DNA from: Chloroflexota bacterium
Lineage (GTDB): Bacteria > Chloroflexota > Anaerolineae > Promineifilales > Promineifilaceae
Direction: 5' to 3'
Assembly (NCBI GenBank): GCA_020629055.1
Contig: JAHDEB010000011.1
Span: 21,583-65,321, forward strand
Length of the DNA stretch: 43,739 nt
Part shown: one piece after another, positions 17,094 through 26,895 of the stretch
Layout: the number at the start of each line of letters is the position of its first letter
Numbering within the stretch: position 1 is the first letter of the stretch
Notes under the pieces: generated by a model
The model's input: the letters and a program-made list of their open reading frames with translations, nothing else
Database searches by the model: none
Told to the model about the DNA's origin: nothing
Program-made: the position numbers and the translations under genes

Positions 17094-18391
17094 CCCGATC
17101 TTCATTCCTTCTCCCACGCCATAAATCTTTGGGGACAGAGGTTTTAAATATAAACCGAACCCACTCGCTAGACTTATTGTTGCCAGGGTTGGCCACCTGC
17201 CTGATTGTAGGGTGTGTCTGGATTTTAGTACAAAACGAGTATGAAATTTCTTTGCGCCTGTGGATTTGGGGCGCTGTCGCTTTCTTTGTAATCGCGGCCG
17301 CATGGATGCGTGAAACGAACTTTCGTATCCGATCTGTCGCCCTCTATGCAGGTTTAACATTTGCCGGATTAGATCAACTCTTTTTTAATGGCCCTCTTTC
17401 CGGCAGTTTACTCATCTTAGCCATCGTCCCTCTTCTTTTAACCATTCACATGGGCAGCCGATTGGGATTAGTCGCCTTACTCAGCACATTGACTTGTGCG
17501 GGTGCTGTTCTTTACGGGCGAACGCTCGTCTTCCCCGCCGAAATCATAGGGACCGTTTCACCCAATTGGGTTTTCATCTTGGTTGTCGCCATTCTATTTG
17601 CGCTTATCGCCTTGGCCGGCCAGCTAAGCCTTGATCGATTAGTCCAACAAATGAGCTTGGCCAAAAATCGAGAAAATGCTTTGACACTCGCTTTAGCCCA
17701 CGAGGCTGAACATTTTAAAGAGCGGGTTGCATCGCGTACCGCAACAATAAAAATCTCATCGCTTATTAGCCAGCACATCGCAGCGGTTTTAGATGAGCAA
17801 CAATTAATCAGAGACACTCTAACGCTTTTACAAGAACACAAAGATTATTTACATATGTCGATTTTTTTAAAGGATGACTTTGTCGACTTCGAAACCTTGT
17901 TCTTGGCGTTTGATATCGACCGTAATGGACAATCTGTGATCCCAAAAGGATACAGGCTTCCTCAAAAAACAGGGTTGATGGGTAAAGTCTTTGAAGAGAA
18001 ACGGGCATTTTGGGTCACAGATCTGCCCGACTCTGATTATGTTGTACCCGGTGATCCAAGCCCGTTATCTGACAGCGAAATGGCTGTACCCATCAAATTA
18101 GGCGACACAATTTTAGGCGTCGTCGATGTTCGACAAGATACGAGCAGAAATTTAAATTTAGATGATGCATTCTTGCTTGAATCTGTTGCCGACCAACTAT
18201 CAGTTGGCATCAGAAATGCACGCTTGTATGCACGCGCTAAAAAACAAGCCCACCAACAAATCTTAGTCAATTCGGTTAGAGAAGAACTGCAATCTGCTAG
18301 CACAATCGCTGAGGCGGTTAAAATTGCAGGGAATATTTTATCCAACGAATTGCAAGTCAGTACTAAAATTACGATTGGGGCAACGGACTAA
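17090..18391 (+). CDS. Membrane GAF protein without output domain
   Basis: A 433-residue protein beginning with GTG, which overlaps the previous stop codon by four bases (GTGA); GAGGAGG about ten bases before it supports this start. Five or six membrane helices (about 28-185) lead to a short helical linker (about 188-225). A GAF domain follows (about 228-375, with YLHMSIFLKDD, GLMGKVFEEKRAFWVTD and SEMAVPIKL), then the half-GAF tail HQQILVNSVREELQSASTI ending in STKITIG. Architecture and order match the gene before it, so the two probably arose by duplication, though their membrane parts have diverged strongly. No output domain is present. Confidence 0.82.
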   Translation: MTRSSFLLPRHKSLGTEVLNINRTHSLDLLLPGLATCLIVGCVWILVQNEYEISLRLWIWGAVAFFVIAAAWMRETNFRIRSVALYAGLTFAGLDQLFFNGPLSGSLLILAIVPLLLTIHMGSRLGLVALLSTLTCAGAVLYGRTLVFPAEIIGTVSPNWVFILVVAILFALIALAGQLSLDRLVQQMSLAKNRENALTLALAHEAEHFKERVASRTATIKISSLISQHIAAVLDEQQLIRDTLTLLQEHKDYLHMSIFLKDDFVDFETLFLAFDIDRNGQSVIPKGYRLPQKTGLMGKVFEEKRAFWVTDLPDSDYVVPGDPSPLSDSEMAVPIKLGDTILGVVDVRQDTSRNLNLDDAFLLESVADQLSVGIRNARLYARAKKQAHQQILVNSVREELQSASTIAEAVKIAGNILSNELQVSTKITIGATD

Positions 18392-18398
18392 ACGTCTT

Positions 18399-21125
18399 AT
18401 GAATTTACCAGACTTAGTTAGAAACAATCCGGTATATCAATCGATTTTTGCAGTCGGCTCGATTACGATCTTATTGATCGCCACGGCCGTCATGCGCTAC
18501 TACACGGTGCTCGATCGCTTCGACCCTTCAGGGGATCCCGCATCTGTTCTTAGTCGATATACGATTGTAGAAATCGCTCTGCTACTGATTACCATCGGAT
18601 GCATTATTTTTATATGGTTCTTTTTATTACAAGGCAGATTAGCAGGGTTCATAATTTTTAACTTCGGCAAAGAAGACGCCGCAACAGCACAGCAACCACT
18701 GATCGGCCATGTGTCTGATTCTCAGGTTCACACAAGCTCGGTCGACAATGACATCTTAATAGCAGCGGTTGAAGTCGGAACCAATTTGCTTCAAGAGTTT
18801 GATCGGCCGGGGTTTTTAACGTATGCCGTCAATGAGATTCAGCAAAAGTTCGATATCTACCATGTGCAAGTCTATTTAACTGAAAACTCTGCAAAGACCT
18901 TGACCTTACGGGCAGGTAGCGGACGCATCGGCTCAGAGCTTGTGCGACGTGGACATCGTTTGGCCATCGGATCAGGCTCCATTAATGGCACGGCCGCACA
19001 GCGGAAAGAAACAGTCCTTGTAAGCGATACCAAGCAATCAGATCTATTTTTAGCCAATCCCCTCCTTTCTCGGACACGTTCTGAAATCTCTTTGCCCATT
19101 CAGCTCGCGGATGAGTTCTTAGGCGTCCTTAACTTGCAGTTTGTCCACGTCAATGCCATCAGCGCCTCGTTACAAAAGGGGCTTGAAATTTTAGCTGATC
19201 AACTGGCCATCGCCTTAAGCAACGCTGGACGAATTGAAGAGCTCGAAGAGAAACAGAAATCAGTAACCCAACAGGCCGCCCGATTAACCCAAATCGGCTG
19301 GAAGAATTGGCTCGCCTCTGTCAATGGAGAGGATGAACTTAGCTATATTCATCGCCCGTTTGGTGATGATCATCAAACGACCGACCAAAGCGACGACCAA
19401 AACATGTTTATGGCCTCTTCGATCGTTGTCTCTGGGGCAGAAGTTGGCAACATCCATATCGAAACAGACTCCAACCATCATTGGGGGATAGAAGACATCG
19501 ATTTGGTTCGCTCGATCGCCAATCAACTGGGTCAGCGAATCGAAAACCTGCGCTTATTAAACGAATCAGACCGCTTCCGCGAAGAAGCTGAAAGTGCGCT
19601 AAAACAGTTAACAAGACAAAATTGGGGTGACTTTACCGGCCAGCTAGATGAAAGTGGCTATCTGTTTGATGGAAGCCAGTTAAATGAAATTGAACCCGAT
19701 GAAGAAGAGTTAGCTCGCAATACGAAACTAGATTTAACCGTAAGGGGTGAAACAGTAGGTGCTGTCACATTGCCTGACGATGATCTGAGTGTGGGGCAAA
19801 AAGCGATGCTTGAATCGATTGCGGAAAGTCTGAGCAGCCACATTGAAAATTTACGCCTAACAGACCAAACCCGTCGTCAGGTTTTTGAGCTTTCTCTTCT
19901 CAACCGAATCAACTCAGCGATGTCGGCCGAGATTAGCTTATACGATTTAATTGAAATTGTAGGGGCGGAACTACGTGCCGGCTTTAATGCATCTAGTACC
20001 TTTATCGCGATTTATAATCGCGAATTGAATTTAATGGAATATCCATACTTTGCGGTAGAAGGCAAAGATGGTGTCCAGCGTATTCAAGAGGAACCGCGCC
20101 CACGCGGTACCGGCTTCTCCTCGCAGGTAATCCAGTCTGGTAAACCGCTTTTAATTAGCCGTAACCCGGCTGAAATGATTCGGGCCGGTGCCTTGGTTGT
20201 AGATTATGGTGAAATGCCCCACTCCTATTTGGGTGTCCCCATCATCTTTGGTGAAGAAGTCTTAGGGGTTCTCAGTTTGCAAAACGGCCCGGACAAAAGG
20301 TTATTTAATCAAAAAGACCAAGATGTTATGCTAAGTATTGCGAATAGTATGGCGTTGACTTTGCAAAACTCGGCCCTGTTTACAGAAACGCAAATCGCAC
20401 TCGAGACATCGAAACAACGGCAACAAGAATTGGTCGCCATCAACTCAGTTGTGTCAGACACAATGTCGGCCGTAACCGTCAACGAAGCCATTGATCGCAT
20501 GGCGCAAAAACTGATCGAAATTATCAACGGAGATCTCGTCTCAACCGCATTGCTCAATCAATCGACCGATGAATTGGTCGTCATTTCAGAGAGAAATGCT
20601 ACAGGCCTCTCAGCAGAGCGGGTTGGGGCAACGATCAACTTGGCCGATTCTAAAACCCAAAAGTCAGTCCTAGAGACACAGAAAACGTTTATCTCTAAGG
20701 TTAAAACTGACCCTGAGGACGGGCCGTTGATGGTTATTTTGCCGATTATCGGTCAAAGCGGGGCGATTGGTACAGTTAAACTGGTTCAATCAGAAAATCG
20801 GGAAGGATTCACCGATTCACAAATCAAACTCGCTGAAACAATTGTGTATCAAGTATCAACTGTTTTAGAAAACAAACAGCTATTGGGTGAAACAAGAAAC
20901 CGTGCCTTACGCGAACAAAAAGTGCGCGCCATTACCAATCGTATTAGGCAAGGGGCGGACCAAAAAGAAATTTTACGTATCGCCAAAGAAGAGCTATCTG
21001 GTTTGGTTGGTGCGAAACGGGCCCAGTCTTGGATCGGTTCGAGTGATAGTTTGGCAGCGCAATTTAATAACGGCCCGAAAAAGAATGGAACACCTGAAAA
21101 TAACATGGGGGATGTAGAATCATAA
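18399..21125 (+). CDS. Multi-GAF membrane protein without output domain
   Basis: A 908-residue protein with two membrane helices (about 20-42 and 66-92). Its cytoplasmic part is a string of GAF-type modules. A full GAF (about 130-290, FDIYHVQVYL, SEISLPIQL) is followed by two short modules. Each short module begins with a W-rich segment (QIGWKNWLASV; RQNWGDFTG) and continues with only the C-terminal half of a GAF. Then come two fuller GAF domains (about 545-700 and 715-860) and the half-GAF tail LREQKVRAITNRIRQGADQ. I set the start at the ATG at 18399, eight bases after the previous stop; an in-frame start at 18324 would overlap that gene by 68 bases. The stop codon TAA shares a base with the ATG of the SpoIIAA-like gene. 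Confidence 0.82.
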   Translation: MNLPDLVRNNPVYQSIFAVGSITILLIATAVMRYYTVLDRFDPSGDPASVLSRYTIVEIALLLITIGCIIFIWFFLLQGRLAGFIIFNFGKEDAATAQQPLIGHVSDSQVHTSSVDNDILIAAVEVGTNLLQEFDRPGFLTYAVNEIQQKFDIYHVQVYLTENSAKTLTLRAGSGRIGSELVRRGHRLAIGSGSINGTAAQRKETVLVSDTKQSDLFLANPLLSRTRSEISLPIQLADEFLGVLNLQFVHVNAISASLQKGLEILADQLAIALSNAGRIEELEEKQKSVTQQAARLTQIGWKNWLASVNGEDELSYIHRPFGDDHQTTDQSDDQNMFMASSIVVSGAEVGNIHIETDSNHHWGIEDIDLVRSIANQLGQRIENLRLLNESDRFREEAESALKQLTRQNWGDFTGQLDESGYLFDGSQLNEIEPDEEELARNTKLDLTVRGETVGAVTLPDDDLSVGQKAMLESIAESLSSHIENLRLTDQTRRQVFELSLLNRINSAMSAEISLYDLIEIVGAELRAGFNASSTFIAIYNRELNLMEYPYFAVEGKDGVQRIQEEPRPRGTGFSSQVIQSGKPLLISRNPAEMIRAGALVVDYGEMPHSYLGVPIIFGEEVLGVLSLQNGPDKRLFNQKDQDVMLSIANSMALTLQNSALFTETQIALETSKQRQQELVAINSVVSDTMSAVTVNEAIDRMAQKLIEIINGDLVSTALLNQSTDELVVISERNATGLSAERVGATINLADSKTQKSVLETQKTFISKVKTDPEDGPLMVILPIIGQSGAIGTVKLVQSENREGFTDSQIKLAETIVYQVSTVLENKQLLGETRNRALREQKVRAITNRIRQGADQKEILRIAKEELSGLVGAKRAQSWIGSSDSLAAQFNNGPKKNGTPENNMGDVES

Positions 21126-21493
21126 TGGGTTACAAAATTGAGAAATTAGATAACAATATCATCAAATTCGACATGTTTGACACGTTTTCGGCCGAAGATG
21201 CGGTGGGGCATGCAGTAGAGATGGATCCCATTCTGAGTCAATTAGAACTTGCAGGGCAAAAGGCCGCATTCCTAATCTATACCACCAACTTGAACAAAAT
21301 TTCCGTCGAGGGTCGACGCAGTTTCTCTGAAAGAAACGGGGATCCACGCATCGGGAAAACGGCCGTCATCGGTGTTAATCGCTTTCTCAAGGTCATCGCG
21401 CGGTTTATCATCGTGGCCAGTGGAAAAGACAACATTCGCTTTTTTGATGTACCAGATGAAGGCGATGCGATAGCTTGGCTCAAAGAATCCTAA
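21125..21493 (+). CDS. SpoIIAA-like (STAS-fold) protein
   Basis: A 122-residue single-domain protein resembling the SpoIIAA-like family, the fold of anti-sigma-factor antagonists. It alternates short strands and helices: KIEKLDNNIIKFDMFDTFS, then KAAFLIYTTNLNKISVEGRR, then KTAVIGVNRFLKVIARFIIV, then IRFFDVPDEGDAIAWLKE. This family is often found alone and its role is not well established; a phospho-acceptor Ser as in SpoIIAA cannot be assigned with confidence. The start ATG overlaps the previous TAA by one base (TAATG), so it is translationally coupled and an integral part of the GAF operon. A role as a partner-switch or scaffold for the GAF proteins is inference. Confidence 0.7.
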   Translation: MGYKIEKLDNNIIKFDMFDTFSAEDAVGHAVEMDPILSQLELAGQKAAFLIYTTNLNKISVEGRRSFSERNGDPRIGKTAVIGVNRFLKVIARFIIVASGKDNIRFFDVPDEGDAIAWLKES

Positions 21494-21533
21494 AATAAAA
21501 ATGACACTCCTTAGTCACACAGGCTAAAAGTAT

Positions 21534-23933
21534 ATGAACAAAACGGCTGCTGAAGAAAACTTACGACACTTAATCCAACAACAAGGGGAAAGCCTGTTGG
21601 ACTTTGTCGCGCTTATCGCATCGGGCAAAACCGATATTGAAATTGAGGTCCCTGAAGGGATTGAGGTCATGTCTGACCTTGCTGTTGCGTTGCAATACTT
21701 AGCCGAAGATGTAGCCGAACGGATTCGAACTCAAAACAACCTTTTAAATGATTTAGAAAACCGTGTCCAAGAACGTACCAAAGAACTCGAAACGACATTA
21801 GAAAATTTACAACGCTCGCAGCAGCAATTTGTTCGAGAAGAATGGAGCCGTTATCTGCAAGCCCAAGCGGACAGCCCAGAGAATGAAGAATGGTTAAAAG
21901 CTGATCACTTTGAACCGGCGATTCAAGAAGTGGTACAAAATAATTCGGTTTCTATCACTCCATCAAATGGGACCTCAACCCCGGCCATCACCCTACCGAT
22001 CAACTATGCAGATGAGCTGATCGGCTTGCTGGGGTTTGAAGGGGATGATCTTGAAAATATAACGGATGAGGACTTAGTCGCCCTAGAAGACATCGCGGAG
22101 CAGGTGGGGTTGGCGTTAGAGAATCAGCGACTTTTTGATCAGACTCAGATGGCGCTAACAGAAACTGAGGTCCTTTACCAAATGACCGCTCTGCTCAATA
22201 CGGCCGAAACCCCTAAAGACATCTTAAACGCGATTACGACGCCGCTGGCTAGTGATAATCCTTCGGCCGCGCGTCTTTGGCTCGTTTCAACAGACGAAAA
22301 TGGGTCGAGGTGGATGGATCTTGCCCACGGGTGGGCGGCCGATGAAGGCGCAACGGTCCCTGCTGCAGGCTTCCGCATCCCATTATCAACCTTCAAATTT
22401 ACCGAGGAGTTGCTCACCCATTCACGTGAAATCGCCTTAATCTCTTCGATTCCTGATGACCCTAGAACCAAAGATGACCCGGAATTTGTTGCGGTAACAA
22501 CAGATATCGGCTTGAAAAGTATGGCGTTCTTGCCTCTAACGATAGGTAATCGCCTCATTGGGTTATTTAATATCGGTTGGCAGGATGTGCGCATGTTCCA
22601 TGACAGTGACGTTCAGCGTTTCACCGCAATTGCGTCGCAGATCGCGACATCTATCGACAGTTTGCGCCTGTTTGAAGAAACACGCTTACGTGCCGAGCAG
22701 CTAGAAACGTTGGCGGTGATCGAAACAGCTTTATCATCTGCTTCAAACGAAGATGAAATTTTAATGGCGATCGCTCAAGGCTTCCCAAATTCGCGTATGG
22801 CTTTGCACTATATCGATACAGATGAAGCAGACACGCCACTCCAGTTCCAAACTGTCTCATCTTTTGAAAACAATCAGCTGCTTGCGCCCGAATATTTACG
22901 CACTGTAATAGATATGAAGCATTTTCCTGCAGCCGAAATTTGGCTGCAACGCCCCAATCAATTTACATCGATACCAAATATTTTTGAAGATGAACGTACA
23001 TCGGATTGGACCAAAAAGTTTACAAAAGACATGGGGTATACCGGTACCGCATTTTTACCCCTGCGCAGTGCCCGAGTATGGCAGGGAATTCTAACAATCG
23101 CTTGGACAGACATACATACATTAACGAGTATGGAATCATTTCTTCTCGAGCAGTTAAGAGAACCGGTCGGTGCTATTGTTGCCAGTAACCGTGCTAAAGT
23201 TGCGGAGCAATTGGCTCGTCAAGAAAGTGAGCAACTGTACTCTCTTAGTCAGGCGCTAAACGAAGCTTCAGGCCGTTTAAACGATATCGTTGATATTGTG
23301 GCTGATTTAGGGTCGCAAGCAGGTACCAAACAAATTGTATTAACCACAACGCTTCAAGACCCGGCAGTTGGCCTTACCGGTCTAGAAGTTGCCGCCATAT
23401 GTGGAGAAGATGCGATTGACAATTCAATCTTTGTGGGGCAACAGTTCGGCCGGGCTTCGATCGAGCAGCTATCAACGTTTAAAGAACCGATGTTTATTCC
23501 AGACTTTAAAGAGATGAGCGGCCTGACGTTGGGGACAAAGCGATTGATGGAAAAATTCAAAGTCTCATCGGCCGGCATCTTGCCATTACAAGCTGGTGAC
23601 CAAGATATCGGTTATATCTTTATGCTCTCTGATCATCGTCTTGATTTTTCGACCGAAAGCAAACGACTGCTCAACTCACTGACCCCACAGATTGCGGTTG
23701 CGGTGCAAAACAGCCAGCTTTTTGCAGCTGCTCAAAGAAAGGCGGAACGTGAAGAGCTACTGCGCCAAATATCTGAGAAAGTGCGTAATACGTCTGATGT
23801 AGAATCGGTGATGCGTATTGCGGTAACTGAAATCGGCCGAGTCTTAAATAGAAAAACGTTTGTGTATTTAAAAGACCCATCTGAGGATACCGGCATCCAT
23901 CCAACCTCGAACAATATTAATCCAAAGAAATGA
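21534..23933 (+). CDS. Soluble multi-GAF protein without output domain
   Basis: A 799-residue cytoplasmic protein. The N-terminus (1-105) has a HAMP-like helical segment (VMSDLAVALQYLAEDVAERI) and a coiled coil (RVQERTKELETTLENL). Next comes a short W-type module (REEWSRYLQ, then a half-GAF to about residue 215). Three GAF domains follow (about 220-390, 395-550 and 570-735), the first two with diverged cores, and the tail EREELLRQISEKVRNTSDV ends in KTFVYLK. No membrane segment and no catalytic output are present. The stop overlaps the kinase start as ATGA, so it is coupled to the kinase. It is the natural candidate for a cytoplasmic input partner of that kinase. Confidence 0.82.
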   Translation: MNKTAAEENLRHLIQQQGESLLDFVALIASGKTDIEIEVPEGIEVMSDLAVALQYLAEDVAERIRTQNNLLNDLENRVQERTKELETTLENLQRSQQQFVREEWSRYLQAQADSPENEEWLKADHFEPAIQEVVQNNSVSITPSNGTSTPAITLPINYADELIGLLGFEGDDLENITDEDLVALEDIAEQVGLALENQRLFDQTQMALTETEVLYQMTALLNTAETPKDILNAITTPLASDNPSAARLWLVSTDENGSRWMDLAHGWAADEGATVPAAGFRIPLSTFKFTEELLTHSREIALISSIPDDPRTKDDPEFVAVTTDIGLKSMAFLPLTIGNRLIGLFNIGWQDVRMFHDSDVQRFTAIASQIATSIDSLRLFEETRLRAEQLETLAVIETALSSASNEDEILMAIAQGFPNSRMALHYIDTDEADTPLQFQTVSSFENNQLLAPEYLRTVIDMKHFPAAEIWLQRPNQFTSIPNIFEDERTSDWTKKFTKDMGYTGTAFLPLRSARVWQGILTIAWTDIHTLTSMESFLLEQLREPVGAIVASNRAKVAEQLARQESEQLYSLSQALNEASGRLNDIVDIVADLGSQAGTKQIVLTTTLQDPAVGLTGLEVAAICGEDAIDNSIFVGQQFGRASIEQLSTFKEPMFIPDFKEMSGLTLGTKRLMEKFKVSSAGILPLQAGDQDIGYIFMLSDHRLDFSTESKRLLNSLTPQIAVAVQNSQLFAAAQRKAEREELLRQISEKVRNTSDVESVMRIAVTEIGRVLNRKTFVYLKDPSEDTGIHPTSNNINPKK

Positions 23934-26779
23934 CCAATCTTTCCCCAAAATTAGAAAATGTGCTGAAAAAGCTTAGGCTAGGCGCAGATTTACCCCCAGA
24001 TGCGGACCATTGGCGGGTATTTCTACAACAAATCAATACCGTTGTTGAAAATGGCAGTGGCGCTTCGGTTAACAAAGGTGAATATACCACCCTGCACTCC
24101 ATTCTTGACTCCCCTATGGCGCGTCAGCAGATTGAAGAAGAGATTGCAAAACAGACACAAACTTTAAAAGAGCGTTTAAGTTATACACAAACCTATTTCG
24201 ACGCACTGCCGGATATGCTTTTGCATGTCGATTTGGAAGGACGTATCTTTGGCTATAAAGGCTTTAGGTTTCTTAAAGATCAGCCTGAGTCGATCATGCT
24301 TTTAGGTAAATTGATAAGCTCGATCTGGCCCACCGATAATGACAGTTTAAAGGGTAGCATTCAAAGCGCGATCGAGAGCAATAGCCAAATGACGCTCCAT
24401 ACACCAGCACCGGAAGGCTTTGGGCTAAGTACGGATGCGCGGATGGAAGTGCGTGTGACCCCGATCGATGATACCACCGCCCTTCTTGTGATACGTCCTG
24501 TAGCACCAGAACAAGCAGCAACCCCACCAAAAGTAAAAGAAATAGACAACGTAAAAGTAGAAGAGGTAGAACCGGTTCAGCTGCACGCAGAGGTTCCTGA
24601 GTTTGTTTCCCCAGAAAAAGAGTCTGAGGGGCACACGAAACCTCTAAATCAATCTGAGAGCTCGGTGTCTCCACAAGGCCTGTTAAACATGAGTCAAGAG
24701 CTGGGCAAAGTAGATGACTCGCTGCCTGATGTGACAGCGTACTACGCCCATGTTGTAGAAACGATTCACCATACGTTTGGTTTTTACCACACACAAATTC
24801 TTGTCCCATCACAGTCGGGCGAAAACTATATTCTGATGGCCGGTGCAGGGGAAGCTGGTCAAGAAATGTTGGCGGCAGGTTATTCAGTTCCGGCCGAAGA
24901 TGGCATCATTGGCTTGGCGATTTCTTCTAAACAACCGCACCTTTGTGACGATTTAGAGCCAAATTGGAAAGTTATTCCCCAACTGCCAGAAGCCAAAAGC
25001 CAATTGGTTATTCCGATTATTTCAGGCGATTCTATTTTGGGGATCATCGATGTGTACAGTGAACAATCCCTTGAATTCCTATCAGGTGAAATCACAACAC
25101 TAGATGGGGTCATGGGGCAGGTTGCAATGGCGGCCGAACTTTTTGAATCTCGCAGAATGTTAGATGAGTCTCAAAAAGAAAATCAAAAACTACTTCAGCA
25201 GCTCACACGTGAGGGTTGGGAAACATATCAGCCAAACGAAGGTCTGAAAGGATTCTGGTACGATCAAACTAGGGCGGTACCGATTGACACCAATCAAGTC
25301 GAAGAATCGGAGACGGCCGAAGACATGCCCGCCATCCAAATGACGATGACGGCCGGAGCGATGATCACCCATCCGATTGAGATTCGGGGGCAGCTGATCG
25401 GCACGCTCGGTGTGCAAGACACCCCCAATCAGCCCCTATCAACGGAAGAGCGAGCGCTCATCGAAGAAATAGCGATTCAAGTATCCAATGCCTTGGACAA
25501 TGCTCGCCTAATTACCCAAACGCAAAAAAGAGCGACAGAGCTACAGGCGGTAGCAGACCTCACTGCGAGTGCCTCAACCATTTTGCAGCAGGAGAAGCTC
25601 CTAAAAGAAGTGGTAGACCTCACACAGCAACGCTTTAACCTTTACCATACCAACCTGTACCTGCTTGAAGACGACCAACGCACCTTACGGTTAGTTGCGG
25701 CATCCGGTGATGTTGGGGAAGAAATGGTTCTATCCGGCTGGGCCATTGATGTCTATGGGCAATCATCGTTGGCGGGTGCGGTCGTTCGCAGCAAACAAGG
25801 GGTAATCGTGCCAAACGTTGCACTTGAACCTGATTATCTGAAGAACCCGTACCTGTCCCAAACAGAGTCTGAGCTTTCTGTTCCAATGATCGTCGGTGAG
25901 AACGTCGTTGGGGTTCTGAGTTTGCAATCCGACAAAGCCAACGCCTTTTCTGAAGAAGATGTCCAGATTCATAAAACATTGGCAACCCAGTTGGCCATCG
26001 CATTGCAAAATGCAAAACTTTATGAAGAGCAGCTAGAAACGGCCGAGCAGCTGCGCGAAATGGACCAGTTAAAAAACAACTTTTTGGCCAATATGAGCCA
26101 CGAGCTACGCACACCGCTTAACTCGATTATCGGTTTTGCAGATGTATTGCTGGAAGGCATCGACGGCGAATTAAACGATCGGATGATTGAAGACGTCACG
26201 CTGATTCGTGATGGCGGGCGACATTTACGCACGCTGATTGGGGACATTCTAGACCAAGCCAAAATCGAAGCCGGGATGATGGAACTCAGCTATACCACAT
26301 TCCCGATTGAACGAGTCACACAAGAAGTTGTTTCACAAATCGCCGCGATGATTCGGAATAAACCCCTTGAGATTATTCAAAATCTGAAAGACGCCCCTCC
26401 AGAAATCGAGGCGGATCGCACCCGGCTTATCCAAATTCTGTTTAACCTGCTATCCAATGCGGTTAAATTCACAGATGCAGGCACGATCATCATGCGCATG
26501 GAAACAAAAGAAGTCGAAGGGGAAAAATGGCTCTTGGCCAGTGTCAAAGACACCGGAACCGGCATCTCTGAGCAAGATTTACCGGTTATTTTCGAGCAAT
26601 TCCAACAAGTAGGGACCATGCAAAGTCGGAAAGAAGGCGGTACCGGATTGGGGCTTCCTATTTCTAAAAATTTGGTTGAATTACATGGGGGTGAAATTTG
26701 GGTAGAAAGCGAGCTAGACGTTGGCACTACGTTTTCTTTTACTATACCATTAATACGACCTACCTTAGAGGAAAAGTAA
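23930..26779 (+). CDS. GAF-domain sensor histidine kinase
   Basis: A 949-residue soluble histidine kinase, the only catalytic member of the operon. The N-terminal helical segment is followed by a PAS-like domain (about 86-190, YFDALPDMLLHVDLEGRIFG) and an acidic linker (190-255). A GAF domain (about 265-420) and a W-type half-GAF module follow (REGWETYQP, about 425-540), then a second GAF (about 545-710). HisKA carries the phospho-accepting His724 in MSHELRTPL. The ATPase domain has NLLSNAVKF (N box), KDTGTGIS (G1), IFEQFQQV (F box) and GGTGLGLPIS (G2). All kinase motifs are intact. Unlike its five partners it has the kinase core where they carry a half-GAF tail. ATG overlaps the previous TGA. 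The response regulator 116 bases downstream is the likely target. Confidence 0.92.
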   Translation: MTNLSPKLENVLKKLRLGADLPPDADHWRVFLQQINTVVENGSGASVNKGEYTTLHSILDSPMARQQIEEEIAKQTQTLKERLSYTQTYFDALPDMLLHVDLEGRIFGYKGFRFLKDQPESIMLLGKLISSIWPTDNDSLKGSIQSAIESNSQMTLHTPAPEGFGLSTDARMEVRVTPIDDTTALLVIRPVAPEQAATPPKVKEIDNVKVEEVEPVQLHAEVPEFVSPEKESEGHTKPLNQSESSVSPQGLLNMSQELGKVDDSLPDVTAYYAHVVETIHHTFGFYHTQILVPSQSGENYILMAGAGEAGQEMLAAGYSVPAEDGIIGLAISSKQPHLCDDLEPNWKVIPQLPEAKSQLVIPIISGDSILGIIDVYSEQSLEFLSGEITTLDGVMGQVAMAAELFESRRMLDESQKENQKLLQQLTREGWETYQPNEGLKGFWYDQTRAVPIDTNQVEESETAEDMPAIQMTMTAGAMITHPIEIRGQLIGTLGVQDTPNQPLSTEERALIEEIAIQVSNALDNARLITQTQKRATELQAVADLTASASTILQQEKLLKEVVDLTQQRFNLYHTNLYLLEDDQRTLRLVAASGDVGEEMVLSGWAIDVYGQSSLAGAVVRSKQGVIVPNVALEPDYLKNPYLSQTESELSVPMIVGENVVGVLSLQSDKANAFSEEDVQIHKTLATQLAIALQNAKLYEEQLETAEQLREMDQLKNNFLANMSHELRTPLNSIIGFADVLLEGIDGELNDRMIEDVTLIRDGGRHLRTLIGDILDQAKIEAGMMELSYTTFPIERVTQEVVSQIAAMIRNKPLEIIQNLKDAPPEIEADRTRLIQILFNLLSNAVKFTDAGTIIMRMETKEVEGEKWLLASVKDTGTGISEQDLPVIFEQFQQVGTMQSRKEGGTGLGLPISKNLVELHGGEIWVESELDVGTTFSFTIPLIRPTLEEK

Positions 26780-26895
26780 ATCAACAATCGAAGAGGAAAG
26801 GAGACTTTGAATTAACGACACTCGACGCCACACCCAGTTCAAGTCAGCTCGTTTATTCATGTTGAACTTTTAACCTAGTAGTACCAAGGAAAGAT

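Noticed and set aside
24294-24812. 172-codon minus-strand frame inside the kinase gene
   Set aside because: It is Leu/Ser-rich shadow translation opposite a gene with all kinase motifs intact.
13184-26779. Phytochrome-like light sensing by the GAF proteins
   Set aside because: I see no bilin-attachment cysteine motif and no PHY domain; the GAFs look like general ligand-binding ones.
26795-26815. Strong Shine-Dalgarno-like AAAGGAG after the kinase gene
   Set aside because: No start codon in a useful position follows; the nearest frame (TTG AAT TAA) stops at once. The response regulator has its own site at 26885-26891.
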